A DNA stretch of 64,000 nucleotides from Trogon surrucura (Eukaryota > Chordata > Aves > Trogoniformes > Trogonidae), in contig CM036658.1 of NCBI GenBank assembly GCA_020746105.1, positions 14,616,689 to 14,680,688 on the forward strand, given 5' to 3'. Shown here one piece after another: positions 1 through 12,490 of the stretch; within the stretch, counting starts at the first letter, position 1, and each line of letters begins with the position of its first letter. The position numbers and the translations under genes were made by a program. Under the pieces are notes generated by a model that worked only from the letters and a program-made list of their open reading frames with translations, ran no database searches and was not told the DNA's origin.

Positions 1-350
1 CTGGAGCAGAGAAAGAGTGAGGTGGACAGAGGAGCACTGACAATGTGTGTTGACCTGACTGCAGCTCCCATTCCCCGTCCCTCTCTGCTGTTTAGAGGGA
101 GGACGCAGAAAGGTCAAGAGCCAAGTTAACCAGGGAAGAAGGGAAGGTGGGAGGAAGGGGTTCTTATTCCTCATTATTCTACTCTTTTACTAATTGCAAT
201 AAATTTAATTATTATCTCTGAGTCAAGTCTGTTCTGTCCATTATGATAATTGGTGAGTAATCTCAACCCAGGAGCTTTTTGTTGTACTTTTTCTCCCCTT
301 TTCTGTTGATGAGGAGTGACAGATAGGCTTTGGTGGGGACTTGGTGGTCA
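1..350 (+). mobile_element. 3' part of an endogenous retrovirus-type LTR (cut by window edge)
   Basis: This stretch aligns by eye, segment by segment, with the last third of the better preserved LTR at 27853-29034: a purine-rich block, a polyadenylation signal AATAAA at 198-203, the 'gagtc(a/t)gtctgtt' segment just after it, and a pyrimidine-rich U5 ending near 350. The 5' part lies outside the window. It is more AT-rich than the 27.9 kb copy, as expected from loss of CpG sites with age. Family name not assigned. Confidence 0.7.
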
Positions 351-952
351 GACGAAAGTGAGTTTCTACAAAAGGGAAGGTCATTTAAGTTGGAAATTGA
401 AACACTCAAGGGCTAGATAATATAGTTTTCAGATTGTTCTGCAGTCATACTTCCCCTCATTTTGTGATGAAGATTTGAAGATGAAAATGTACAATAAAAT
501 CCTTTATAGCTATCAGAGTGAGTAACTGAGATGTGTGATTGAGACTACAAACAAAATTTTTGCTTTTGCTGCACTGTGCTCTATTCTTGTAAAAGAATTA
601 AACCACTCAAAATGAATTTTGGACACAGAACTGTTGATCTTTTTGAATTTGGGAAAAATTGTTACCAGACATGACTCCTCCAAAGCCAACATAATTAAGA
701 GGGAGTTCTAAGAGTGTATTAGAACATAAAACCCGAATGTACAAGTAATGTTAAATATTACTACCATGTACCAGAATTACAATTATATTGCAAAGACTGG
801 AAATGAAAATAGAAAATTTAGAAAATGCAAGTATGAATATTTAATTTGGAGACATTGTATACATCCCTTAACATTTAAATGGCAAATTTCATCATCACAT
901 ATAACTTTTTGGTTAGCCCTCAGCTTCAGCACACATTTAGTAACCAATTTTC
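351..952. other. AT-rich stretch, nothing identified
   Basis: Non-repetitive AT-rich sequence between the edge LTR and the first CR1. Open frames are short and show no recognisable protein similarity. Confidence 0.6.
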
Positions 953-1479
953 ACAGAATCACAGAATCACAGAATGTTAGGGATTGGAAGGGACCTCGAA
1001 AGATCATCAAGTCCAATCCCCCTGCCAGAGCAGAAATGCCTAGATTATGCTACATAGGAACATGTCCAGGCAGGTCTTGAATGTCTTCAGAGAAGGAGAC
1101 TCCACAACCTCTCTGGGCAACCTGTTCCAGTGTTCCGTCACCCTCACTGAGAAGAAGTTTCTTCTCAAGTTTAAGAGGAACCTCTTCTGTTCCAGTTTCA
1201 GCCCATTACCCCTTGTCCTATCAGTGGTTGTCACCGAGAAGAGCCTGACTCCATCCTCCTGACACTCACCCTTGATATATTTGTAAACATTAATGAGGTC
1301 ACCCCTCAGTCTCCTCCAAACTAAAGAGCCTCAGCTCCCTCAGCCTTTTCTCATAAGGGAGATGCTCCACTCCCTTAATCATCCTAGTTGCCCTGTGCTG
1401 GACTCTCTCCAGCACTTCCCTGTCTTTCTTGAACTGAGGGGCCCAGAACCAGACACAATATTCCAGATGGGGTCTCACT
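953..1479 (-). mobile_element. CR1 LINE 3' fragment
   Basis: The left end has repeated CACAGAAT octamers, the reverse complement of the CR1 3' tail, followed by the conserved 3' UTR ('ggattggaagggacct'). The minus frame at 1040-1234 encodes the ORF2 C-terminus, including a [19 protein letters not shown] segment. Homology stops near 1479, so this is a 5'-truncated insertion of about 0.5 kb, usual for CR1. No target-site duplication is visible. Confidence 0.92.
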
Positions 1480-4400
1480 GATTATTGTTTACCTTCATGA
1501 TTTAGGATGAACTACACAGTCTTTAAACTGTAATATAAGCATTACATTATCAAGTTTCCAGGAGTTTTCCAGTTGTTGTAATCAGTACAAAATTTTCAAC
1601 ATTCATAATATTATATATTTTATTTGTTTGCTATATTTTTTGGGGACATTATGAGGGCAGGGGAAGGAGACAAATGACCATTTTACAGGCAAGAAACACA
1701 AAAAGTTAGATCTAAGAATTCAATAATGCAATTTTCCCAGGAGTAAGTCCTGGTTTTCCTTTCCTTTCTTTATAAAGCTTCAATATTACGGTTCAGATGT
1801 GACTGCTAAGAAATTAATATTTCCAGTGAAATAATTGTTTTGTTTATCCTTTCACCAAAAACTGTCCATTCCTAGCTGTTTAGGCCAAATCATTTCAGAA
1901 CGTTTACCACTTACATGGCTTATATGGAGAATTAACTGCTATAATTAAATTTCAGGATTAACATTTAAAATAAATATATGGAGAGAAAAGAAGTTTGTCT
2001 GTTTCGGAGTCATTAAATCAAGATATGCAAAGAGTGATAAAGGTGACATTCCATCAACTTTTAATTGGTTCAAACACAGAGAAGACAAAGAAATTAGGAA
2101 CAATTATTTTAAATGAAAGGTTAGGTTCTGGTGTATGGATTCAAGCAAATCAAACTGGGCTAAGTTTTGCCATTTAAGGACTTGGTAAACACTTCTTGAA
2201 CCACCTTTTTTCTTCTTGTTTCTCGTGCAGTTTACAGACCAAAACCGAAAACCAAGCAAAGAAACAGAAAATGCCTGTTTTAAAACTCCTCATAGGCACA
2301 GGCACAATCAAATCTTTCCCATTTAAATGTTAGCCTTGGGGATTGTTTTTGGATCTGTGCTTTAAGACTTGCAAAGCTGTTCACCTAAGATATTACACGT
2401 CATGATTACCCAGTGATTTCCCTGGTTTTACTTAAGACTCAACTTGCTCATTTTTTAGTTCTTTCCATGTTCAGTATTTTTCTCATTTTACATACATATT
2501 ACTCTCTATCTAGTACTATTTTCCAAAAAAAAAGGAGATAAGCACTGTCTTCTTCTTTGTGTTCAATGATTTTTTTGTTTGCTTTTTATTTATAGTCACA
2601 ATAATAAAGCAATTGAACTATTTGAACTATTTAGAAGAGACATATCAATGTATTATTATTGATAAGAGTAGACACAAATTAGATACGATGATCTTTTTTT
2701 GCCATTTTAAAACACAAACAGGTGTTAGAAATGCCCTCAGAGAAGCAGTAAGATATTCATGTCTAGATTATCGAAATGAATAATAAGTTAATAAAAAATA
2801 AATCTTTGAGACATCATCATGTTTGAAGAAAATCACCTCTTTTGTTTCATGAGATAAAATAAAATCCAATTTTAGATTCAACTGTTCACAAATCATTATT
2901 TTGCACTAATAACTAAACATTATAGAAAATGAATAACCATTTTTTTTCACTGAAAAGGTAGAAGGAAAAGAGACATAAAACCATTTACAAAGGAAAATAA
3001 TTCTGACATTCTTTTTTAAACACTGGTCTGTGAAATGCGATATCAATGGTCACTACTGAGACAAAAAAAAAAAACAAACCATAATAAAATACAGGGCTTT
3101 TATCAAGGTGGTCCTAAGGCATTTATGCAAAATGTGTCTTCAAGGTACGCAGGTCATTAAAAACACAAAATGTTCATTGGACTTTCTTAAGGGGTCATGA
3201 TGTTCTCAACACCCTTGTAGAATTCTCAAATAATTAAAATATGAGAATAGTCGACCTTAGGGCTTGACAAAAGAAGAGTTTCATTTTGTGAGAGATTGTC
3301 TTAGATGGTTTCAGTTCGAAACTATGTAATAAGAAAAATGTGTGATCATTGATGTAAACAGGAATCCTTTCAAAAATAAATAATTTTGAACATTTAAGGA
3401 CATATTAAGAAATAAAATGGTTTTCTGCACCCTGTAAACTGCTTTGTGAAATTAATATACAAGGTCCCTACAGTTGTGATTTTATCAGGCAGTCGTGACT
3501 GCTATTCATTAAGTCAGGATAGCTTGTTTCTTCATCACAATTAACTAGAAAGTTAAGTGTCCAAGAATATTTTTATTTCCATGAAATGACTGAAAGCATT
3601 AAAGCAATGCCTGTCCTCACTATAACTGGACCACAGAGTCTGAAATTTGAGGATTCCTGAGGATTTTCTTCCAACAAGAAAGATAGAACAATATCAGGAA
3701 AAAATATTTATTAAAAGTGTCATAGTATATTTGAAGATAGAATGAAACTTTCAAATACCAGTGAATAGGCAGAGTAAATCACAGTCTGAAATTTCTTCAC
3801 TGTAAAATGCCAGTTGTATAATGAATGGGACCTTATTAAAAATGGAGTGGTTTTAGGCAAAAATAGAAACAAAGAAAAAGGAAAAAATAACCTAATGATG
3901 TTGTTCTGCATAGATAATTTTCACACTCTTGCTTTCTGCCAACGATTTTAAGTCATCAAGACAGCACAAAACCCACAGAGATACCACATTTTGCTCTTCT
4001 GCCGTAAACTTGAACTCTTTCTGATTACAGAAGCAGTAGCAAGAAAACCACAATAATACAACCGTAACATATACACCCAGATGGTTACTTCTTTGTGAAG
4101 GAACAATGTTGAATTTATGACAGAAATATACCATATCATATAAATTGACTGTAATGAACACATAAGGCAAATAAAGATATTTCACGTGCCTTTACACATT
4201 ATAACTTGTTGCCCATACTGAAGGAGTGATACAAATTATACAGGCTGAAAGACATGTTAAACTGCCATAAGAAATTAATTTGATGAATATCTTGCACTTT
4301 CATTGCGCTCCACCCATGTTGAGCAGGGAGTAAAAAAAAAAAAATAGTTACCTTTTATCTTTCTAGCAAGTGGCATATTGTGGGACAATTTTTCAACTCT

Positions 4401-4802
4401 GGTATTCTTCTGTGCTAGAGTGACAGAAGTAAAACATTGCCCTGTGCTAAATCATTACAAAGGCTTATGCATTTTTATAACTTTTGTGTGCTTTTTAAGA
4501 CGATTTTGGAAAACTCTCCTGTTAGAATGATTTTATCATGCATTGTATAACAGCACAGAGGTGAGGCAAATGACGTTGCTCATTTGCTATGAAAAAAATG
4601 AGTCACGGGCACTGCCTCTTCAGGAAAACTTCTATATATATTGAAATAGTAAAACTAAATAAATTTGACAAGCTCAAAACTCAGCGATCACTATTTGTCC
4701 TGCACATCTAGCAGTGCATATACCCACAGAACATGTTTCGGTGAAAAAGGGCAAGATGTAAGGAGGCGCTAATTCAGCTCAGCTCTGTTTTACCTTAGTA
4801 GT
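1480..4802. other. 3.3 kb AT-rich stretch without recognisable genes or repeats
   Basis: Only homopolymer runs (for example A-runs near 3063 and 4334) and short chance frames are seen. The 97-codon minus frame at 3892-4185 has no domain signature or splice context I recognise. Confidence 0.55.
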
Positions 4803-6989
4803 CACAGAATAACAGACTCACAGAATGCTACGGTTTGGAAGAGACCTTGAAATATCATCTAGTTCAACCCCTCTGCCAAAGCAGGATCACCTACAGTAGG
4901 TCACACATGAATGTGTCCAGGTGGGTTTTTAATGTCTCCAGGGAAGGAGAAACCACAATCTCTCTAGGCAGCCTGTTTCAGTGCTCTGTCACCCTCACTG
5001 TGAAAAAGGTTTTTCTCATATTTTTTTGTGGAACCTATGTTCCAGCTTGCATCTGTTGCCCCTTGTCCTGTCTTTGGACATCACTGAAATGAGCCTGACT
5101 CAGTCCTTCTGACACTCACTCTTGACATATTTATAAACATTTATGAGGCCACCCCTCAGCCTCCTCTTCAAGCTATAGACACCCAGCTTCTTCAACCTTT
5201 CCTCATAAGAGAGACGTTCCACTCCATCATCTTTGTGGCTCTGTGCTGGACTCTCTCCAGCAGTTCCCTGTCCTTCTTGAACTGAGGGGCCCAGAACTGG
5301 ACACAATATTCCAGATGTGGCCTCACCAGAGCAGAGTAGAGGGGCAGGAAGATCCCTCTCCACCTATTAGCCACACCCCTTCTAATACACCCTAGCATGC
5401 CATTGGCTTTCTTCGCCATGAGGGTACATTGTTGGCTCATGGTCATCCTGCTGTCCATCAGAATCACCAGGTCTTTTTCCCCTATACTGCTCTCCAACAA
5501 GTTAGTCCCCAACCTATACTGACACAGGGGGTTGTTCTTTCTCACAAGCAAGACTCTACACTTGCCTTTGTTGAATTTCATAAAATTTCTTCCCGTCCAG
5601 CCCTCCAGCCTGTCTCTCTGAATGGCAGCACAGCCTTCTGGTGTGTCGGCCACTCCTTCCAGTTTTGTGTCATCAGCAAACTTGCTGATAGGGCACTCTA
5701 TTCCCTCATCCAGGTTACTGACTAATGTATTGAACAGCACTGGCCCCAGTACTGACTTCTGAGAGACTCCACTAGATACGGGCTTCCAGCTAGATTCTGC
5801 TCCATTGACCTCAACTCTGTGACTTCTTCTCTTCAACCAGTTAGTGACCCACCTCACTACTTGGTCATCCAGACCACACTTTCTCAGTTTACCTATGAGC
5901 ATGCTGTGGGAGATGTTGTCAAATATCTTGCTAATGTCCAGATAGACCACATCCACTGCGTGGCCACCATCCATCCACCTGGTTATGTCTTCATAAAAGG
6001 CTGTCAGGTTGGTCAAACATGACTTGCCCTTGGCAAAGCCATGCTGACTGCTCCTAATAACCTTCTTATCCTTGATATGCCTAGAGACAGCGTCAAGGAT
6101 AAGATGTTCCATCACCTTTCCAGGGATGGAGGTGAGAATGACTGGTCTGTAGATACCTGGGTCCTCCTTCCTGCCCTTCTTGAAGACCGAAGTGACATTT
6201 GCTTTCCTCCAGTCCTCAGGTACCTCTCTTGTTCCCCACGACATATCAAAGGTGGTGGAGAGTGGCCTAGCAATGACTTCTGCCAGCTCCCTCAACACCT
6301 GTGAGTGCATCTCATCAGGGCCCGTGGATTTATGGATGTTCAAGTGTCCTAACTGATCCCTAACCAAGTCCTCCTCAACCAGGGCAAACTCCTTCTTTAT
6401 GCTGACTTCCTCTGGGGTCTCAGGGGACTGAGGTTCCTGAGGACAGTCTCCAACAGTGTAGACAGAGGTAAAGAAGGCGTTCAGCAACTCTGTCTTCTTT
6501 GTATTCTCTGTCTCCAGGGCACCCACCTCATTCACCAGAGGGCCTACATTGCCTCTAGCGTCAGTTTTATTGGCAATATATTTGAAGAAGCCTTTTCTGT
6601 TGTTCTTGACCTCCTTTGCAAATTTTAATTCCAAGGAGGCTTTAGCTTTCCTATTTGCCTCCCTACATGCTCCGACAACAGTCTTATACTCCACCCAAGT
6701 GGTCAGCCCCTCCTTTTGTGATCTATAGACTCTTCTTTTTCCACTTGATTTGCCCAGTAAACTCATGGTTAAACATGCAGGTCTCATGGTTTTCTTTCTT
6801 GATTTCCTACCTAATGGGATGCACTGATCTTGAACATGGAAGAAGTGGTTCTTGAGTACTGACCAACTATCTTGGGCCCCTTTGCCTTCTAGTACCTTGT
6901 CCCATGGGGTTTCCCCTAGCGATAGCTTGAAAAGGCCAAAGTTGGCCCTGTTGAAGTGAGACCCTGAACTGTGATGACCCAACAGGGGT
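4803..6989 (-). mobile_element. CR1 LINE, 2.2 kb, 5'-truncated
   Basis: The 3' tail (degenerate CACAGAAT repeats) lies at 4803-4830, then the 3' UTR, then ORF2 on the minus strand. It includes the complete reverse transcriptase region but no apurinic endonuclease domain apart from its very last residues. It ends abruptly at 6989, exactly where the LTR at 6990 begins. It is the longest uninterrupted CR1 coding remnant in the window. Confidence 0.93.
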
Positions 6990-7105
6990 TGTGAAAAAAT
7001 ACCTAGGCCTGAGTTATCCCTGAATGAAACAGCAGACAAAGGACCAAAATCAGAATGGAACCAAACCCCAGATAACAAACCTTTTGTCCTGAGTCTCATA
7101 TACAA
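5192..7105 (-). pseudogene. CR1 ORF2 remnant, reverse transcriptase (637-codon open frame)
   Basis: A single open minus-strand frame of 637 codons. Residues 1-39 are antisense translation of the neighbouring LTR, not CR1. CR1 similarity starts around residue 40 with the end of the endonuclease (GHHSSGSHFNRANF), passes through the linker, and reaches the RT core at about residues 295-520. RT motif A keeps its Asp (YLD, D390) and motif C is intact (FADD, residues 476-479, bases 5669-5680). The conserved PQG block reads SQK (448-450), so the enzyme is probably impaired despite the open frame. Just past the stop the coding sequence continues in another frame (5100-5363 and on to about 4950), showing one frameshift. 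A CR1 ORF2 normally also has an N-terminal endonuclease of roughly 250 residues, absent here. The long frame looks like chance survival, not a functional gene. Confidence 0.9.
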
Positions 7106-7783
7106 CCACTATCTATTTCCAAGATTTGTTAAATTCAACAGAGTAAATCATATATGTGCAAGATATGTTAATTTGTCTGAGTAAATCAAGATATGTTAAT
7201 CTGTCTGAGTCACAGGTGTGGAAGTTATCACATACTTAATAGGGGACACCCAGGAGACATAAGTGGAAATCTCATCATGCCAACAAAGATAAACATTCTA
7301 GATAGTCCAGTCCCCTCGGGCATACCTGTGTCCCTCCCCTATCCTTTCCTTACAGTATAAAAGCTGTAAGATTTTGAGTAGAATTTGGAAAACTTTTTCC
7401 AATCATACAGCTGATCTGTGGGAGATTCTTCCCTCCTTTTTTGAGATATCAGATGAGGACATTTCCCCTGGGACTGAGAACTCTTACCTGAGAGACGGTA
7501 GGTGACTAAGACAAGTGTGACATACTTTGAGATTGTTTTTGTTATTAACTTGCATGTTTCTTAAATCTGTACTGACAGATTTCCTAGGAATCACTTTCTC
7601 AAGTTGCAACAGTGCATTCTTCCATTGTACCCATAAAACCTGCAGTAGTGACGTATTGGACCCGTAAGTGAAGTTCTAATAAACTGCTAGTTTGAACTTT
7701 GGACTGAATCCATGTGTTGGACCTGTGAGTGAAGTTCAAACAGATCGCTAGCTAGAAGCTTACAGTGAAGCCTCTCTGTCACA
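6990..7783 (+). mobile_element. Solo LTR of an endogenous retrovirus (794 bp)
   Basis: It starts TGTGAA and ends TCACA, matching the TG...CA rule. It has a TATA box (TATAAAA, 7356-7362) and an AATAAA polyadenylation signal (7678-7683). A 21-base segment ending in GTGAAGTTC is present twice, at 7656-7676 and 7717-7737, around the polyadenylation signal. No gag/pol/env sequence follows, so it is a solo LTR. No matching target duplication is visible; its 5' end abuts the truncated end of the antisense CR1. Confidence 0.8.
7356..7362 (+). promoter_or_regulatory. LTR TATA box
   Basis: TATAAAA about 366 bases into the solo LTR and 316 bases upstream of its AATAAA, a plausible U3/R arrangement. Present-day activity is unknown. 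Confidence 0.6.
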
Positions 7784-7997
7784 CTAACCTTTCCAATATT
7801 TATGCATTGTTTTAACAAAATCCTATCTTTCAGTTTTGTTTTCTGCAGGATTTAAGGTCTCAGAGTACTGTTAGATGTTCCATGTGAGAGCCTCAAGGCA
7901 AGAGTTTAAGCCTTGGTACAATTTCACTTCCTTCACCATTCCTTCCAGCCACTGTTGCCTACGCACTGACTCTACCACTATGAATGTAGTATGACCT

Positions 7998-8676
7998 CTC
8001 TGAAGCATTTACAAAATGGCTGTATCTTCAAGTAAATATTGCAATTTTGTGGTGGCATGCATTGAGGGGAAGTTGAATTCCAAAGTGTATAAAAAAATTC
8101 TTCAGGATAATGTGAGAAAGTCTGTATATCAGCTGAAACTCTGTAGATGTTGGGTGATGCAATAAGACAATGACCCAAACCACTGGGGTAAGTCCAGAAC
8201 AGAATGGTTTCAGAAAAACAAAATCCTCCTTTTGGAGTGACCAAGTCAGAGCCCAGACCTCACCCCTATAGAGATGCTGTGGAATGACTTGAAGAGAGCC
8301 ACATGCATGAGATGTCCAAAGAATATGACAGAGCTAAAGCAGTTCTGCCAGGAATAACGGACTAAAATTCCTCCTGAACAGTGTGCAGCTCTGACCCACA
8401 GCCACAGGAAGTGCCTGGTTGAAGTTGTTGTTGCCAAGGAGAGATCAACCAGTTATTGATTCCAAGGGTTCACTTACTTTTTCCACTAGCATTTTGAATG
8501 CTGAGTGTGTTCAGTAAAGACATGGAGGACCAGAATTGGTTTTGTGTTATTATTTTAGGCATATTATATTTTTCAATACTCTTGACTCAGATCATGGTTA
8601 GATCACATTTTATGACAAATTAATGCAGAACACTATGAAATTCCAAAAGATTCACATACTTGTTCTTGCAACTGTA
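7998..8676 (+). mobile_element. Tc1/mariner-type DNA transposon relic (3' half)
   Basis: The C-terminal half of a Tc1-type transposase gene (8067-8458) is followed by the characteristic 3' non-coding part ('ttcacttactttttcc') and a right end in which that motif recurs as 'ttcacatacttgttcttgc', finishing at a TA dinucleotide (8675-8676). The left inverted repeat and the N-terminal DNA-binding half are missing or unrecognisable. Confidence 0.85.
8067..8458 (+). pseudogene. Tc1-like transposase C-terminal fragment (DDE_3 / DD34E type)
   Basis: Reading from base 8067 in one frame gives a stretch with GKLNSKVYKKIL, then DNDPNH, then PSQSPDLTPIEMLWNDLKRA, the hallmark end of the Tc1/mariner catalytic core. 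The Asp of DNDPNH is the codon at 8166 and the Glu of PIE the codon at 8271: exactly 34 residues lie between them, the spacing of DD34E Tc1 transposases. Three in-frame stops interrupt it (TAA at 8163, TGA at about 8238, TAA at about 8346), but no frameshift is needed over about 390 bases, which is notable for such an old insertion. The N-terminal helix-turn-helix domains are absent. It is a dead copy; the frame retention is more likely modest age than exaptation. Confidence 0.85.
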
Positions 8677-10194
8677 GGTTGGTTTATTCCTGCATTTCCA
8701 AACTCAGTGCCCACTGTGGCTTCACTGCACAGCTAATAGTGACCTCTCATCAGCACTGATGGAAGCACTAGAAGAATGTGTGGGAAATAAACAGAGATCT
8801 TGAGAGAAGATAAAAATCAAGAGATAGAATGCATGCAAAAGAGTTCAGCAACAATAAGCTTATCATCTTAACCAAAATCTTAAATGCCAGGAGAGCCATT
8901 ATACCGTTCAACAGAAGTCTAGCTAGCTGGGGTAATCCAATTCACAATGCAGAGTACTTAGATTACTTAAAATTGGACATATTAGTTTGTGCATACTAAA
9001 TTATTCTGCAATTTCAACCAGTCCAAACAGCCTGATCTAAATTCCAAGGAACAAATGGGATACAAGCTAGAAGCAGCATCTGCGTCTCTGAAGTGTGTAT
9101 AGTCTATATCCACAGACAGGTTCTCATTCCCAGTTGTATTCCTGGAGAAGAATATAATGTGAACCCCTGTGTAACTTTCTGGTAAAGGACGGATCTTCCT
9201 AATCACATAGCTAAGTCTGAAGGATATTCCTAGGTTTATTTAATTGATTCCTTTTAATACTTATACAGAAAGGCTTCATTGTTCTCCCTCAGCATCCACT
9301 GTCTTTTTTTCAATTAACTGGTTGTTCAAATTTTATTATGTGTGACTTCCTCTTCTAGTAATTTTCTATTCCCTCACCTTCTCCTTTCTTTGGCCTAGAT
9401 GCTTCATACATAGTTTTCCTGCATTTTCCTTAGGACTCCTTTTAGCTTTACTAACGCTCTTACACACACAGCCAGACAATAACAATATTGTATACATCAC
9501 AAGTTCAGGGCAATGTTTGAAAGACTGTATCAGCTACTTCCAAAGCAAAGATATTTGCTTTCATCTACAAAGTCTGTACAAAATTGCCAGTCATTATGAG
9601 ACAGAGTAACCATTTTGAGCAGGGCTGGAGAGAAAGCCGTCACAAGATTAAGGATTTAGTAAAATCATAGCGCATCAAAGGTAACCTGAAATGAGCACTG
9701 CACAAAGGAAAGCCTTTTCCTGTAGTGATGAAATACTTCCAGGCAGATAACACTGAAGTGTTAGAAGACCTTTTCCTAGTTCTACCCTAACAGTTATAAA
9801 ACAGAATGAATACTCTGACTTTATAATCAGTTTGCATATATTTTGCCATACACTACACAGAAGATGCATAATAGGATCATATGGGCATGATAAAAATAAT
9901 ATTTAAAAAACAGAAGACCAATTACAGTTGAAGCAATTATACACATAGCGTGTCATTAGTGTGAAATCGGGAATCTTAAATAGAACTTGAGTGAGAACCA
10001 AGACAAGAGTTATTGTTTGTATTTTTCCTGAGCCAACTGTAAAAAGAAGGTTGACTGAGAAGTTACAGATTTTCTGCAGAGTTTTTTTCATTCTTTTTCT
10101 GTAGAACGAAATAGAATTATAAAGGTTTGGTAAATTCCTCAGCTACTTATTTTTACTTTCTCTTTTCTTCCCACTAGTTTTTATAAGTAGGCTT
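8677..10194. other. AT-rich stretch, nothing identified
   Basis: No transposon end, RNA gene or coding signature recognised. Minus frames at 8982-9206, 9675-9869 and 9903-10091 look like chance. Confidence 0.5.
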
Positions 10195-10316
10195 AGAATC
10201 ATAGAATCATGGAATCATAGAATGTCTTAGGTTGGAAGGAACCTTGAAGATCATCTAATCCAACCTCCCTGCCATGGGCAGGGATACCCATGCCTGACCA
10301 AGCTGCTCAAGGCTTC
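10195..10316 (-). mobile_element. CR1 LINE 3'-end fragment (~120 bp)
   Basis: Three AGAATCAT-type tail units, then the conserved CR1 3' UTR ('ggttggaaggaacct', 'ccatgggcaggga') in antisense. It stops at about 10316, before any ORF2 sequence. Confidence 0.9.
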
Positions 10317-11160
10317 TAAACTTTGTAAACTTTGTATCCTGTGCATTCTTTTTTTTTTTTTTTTTTAACTTTTATTTCCCAGTAGCATGTCAGCCACAGG
10401 AATCTTTAGACTCAGGACTGAACTGCAGCTCTGTGTATATTTTAGACCTTGCAGTTAAACTTCTCTGCTGAATGTCTACTTGTACCTACCAAATGCTATT
10501 TAGAAACCTCATTATCATAGCTTAAACCATTAAATAATAATGTCTTTTCTTCCATGTCCCTAGTACAATTTTGTTCCTTTTTATTTTTAAGCTTTCTTCA
10601 GACTTCCTCCCTTGATTTTATGAACAGTAATATTACTTAATTAGTAGTATAATCATTAGATTTAATTTCACTTTTGAAATCAAGTACATAATTTTCTAAG
10701 GGTCATAAAGAAATAAAAAATAAAACATCCAAGAGCCAATTGTTAGAGGACAGCATAGACTGTGACCTGTAAGCCAAATAATGTTTCTTCTTCTTCACAG
10801 AGGAGGATAGATATTGAGAAACGTTTTGCATCAATTTTTATGAAATTATTGGCTTATGATTGCACTATGTTCTATAAAACTACTGAAACATTTCATAAAA
10901 CAAACTGCAGAGGTTAAAATGGCTCTGTCTTGGCATAAAGAAGGTTTAAGACCTTAGTTTTAACAGTGTGAAACTCCTATTCAATGTCAGGTTGTAAACT
11001 GAATGGTCCCAGAAGTGTGCAGTAAAAACTTCCATAAAACTTTTTAAGTTTCTCTTCTGGTACCCGTCCTTCCAACAAGAACTTGAAATAGCAACTCTAA
11101 GAGTTATCTGAAGATTAGTTCTCAACTAGTGAAAGGCACACTTCATCTCTGCAGAAGTTT

Positions 11161-11212
11161 GTTGGTTTTGGGGGTTTTTTTTTTGGTTTTTTGTTTTGTT
11201 TTGTTTTGTTTT
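11161..11212. repeat. T/G-rich simple repeat with (TTTTG)n
   Basis: Four consecutive TTTTG-type units preceded by T-runs and a short G-run. Ordinary low-complexity sequence. Confidence 0.8.
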
Positions 11213-12299
11213 CTCTAATTTCCCATCTTTGTTCACACTGAGTTATTCATATAGAAATAAACAGTAAATATTTTTGTTGCATGATTTGATCATTTCCTCA
11301 AAACATGAGGACAGTAATATCACTCATAAGGAAAGATTTGTATTACATTTGTGCACTACTGTATTCAATTAAGTTCCTTGCACCAGACAATATCTGGATA
11401 ACCCACTCAGCAGGAAATGAAACTAGATAAGACCACATGTTATTTCAGAGTAGCCAGAAAATGGAAAAGAACACAGGTGTATCTCAGTTGTCTGCGTTTT
11501 GTTGAGACTGATGACCTAAACTGCAGTTCTGACAGACAAATATCCTTTCCTGCAGGTGAGTGCAGGTCTCACACAGATAAAGGAAATAAAATGACGGTAG
11601 ATCAAGAAAAAAAAAGTCTTTGTTTTCAGCCTAAAATAAAGAAAAAGTGAGACATAGCAGTCTTTATTAAAAAACAATAAGCAAACTCAAAGAAATCACC
11701 CACCTACCCTACCAACCAACCAAAGACTCCAGTACAGAGGAAAGAAATATTTCCATACTAGAAAGAAATAATATGTTTGATTTTTTTTTTTTTTTAGAAG
11801 GAAACAACCTTGATATTAAGTAGAATTTTGGAGTATAATTATTGCAACCTGGGACATACCCTCTTAAAAAGATACAACTGTAGTCAATCGTGTCTGGCAG
11901 ACAGTTTCATAAGCGGGATGATTTTGCAGGGTGATACTAAACTAATCTTAATACCTGAAGTGAGGACCAAGATGCAAAGAAAGTGGAATTTTTTCTCTTA
12001 CAGAAATGAAAAGGTGTTTATCAACAGAAACAACAGTGGTTCCTGTGTTTTAATACATACTGTTCCATTATCCCTTAATATTAGGTGACAAAATTTTATT
12101 ATTCATGGTTCATTTTTTCCAATGTTAATAACCTTATAAATGGCACTATATTTTCATTAAAAATCTTATTGTTTGGATTCTATTTTATTGGCATTTCATA
12201 AGACTTATACTTCTTAATGCACTGTATGTTTGTGGCTATAAACTGTATTGATAGCAGGTCAATTGCAATGAGCAATTTAATAATTGCCTCCTAATTTGA

Positions 12300-12490
12300 C
12301 TTTGAGAAGAAGTTCTTTGTTTTTTAAACTCAATCTGCTTTTAGATCATTAAAGCAATGATAGGCTGCTGCAGATGGGCTTTTTTAGCATCTAATTAAAG
12401 ATGCTGCTCGAATTATTCATGGATTATGGTCTTCTATGAATAATTTATGCAGAAATTTCATTGGCAAAACTTAATTTTGAATTTCAATAA
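12300..12490. promoter_or_regulatory. Possible conserved non-coding element (speculative)
   Basis: Balanced, non-repetitive composition with clustered transcription-factor-like words: CAGATGG (E-box type), TAATTA, ATTATTCATGG, ATGAATAATTTATGC and ATTTCATTGG. This texture is typical of vertebrate developmental enhancers in gene deserts. Conservation cannot be assessed from one genome. Confidence 0.2.

Noticed and set aside
5192..7105. Active CR1 reverse transcriptase gene
   Set aside because: Missing endonuclease, altered PQG motif and a frameshift before the C-terminus despite the long open frame.
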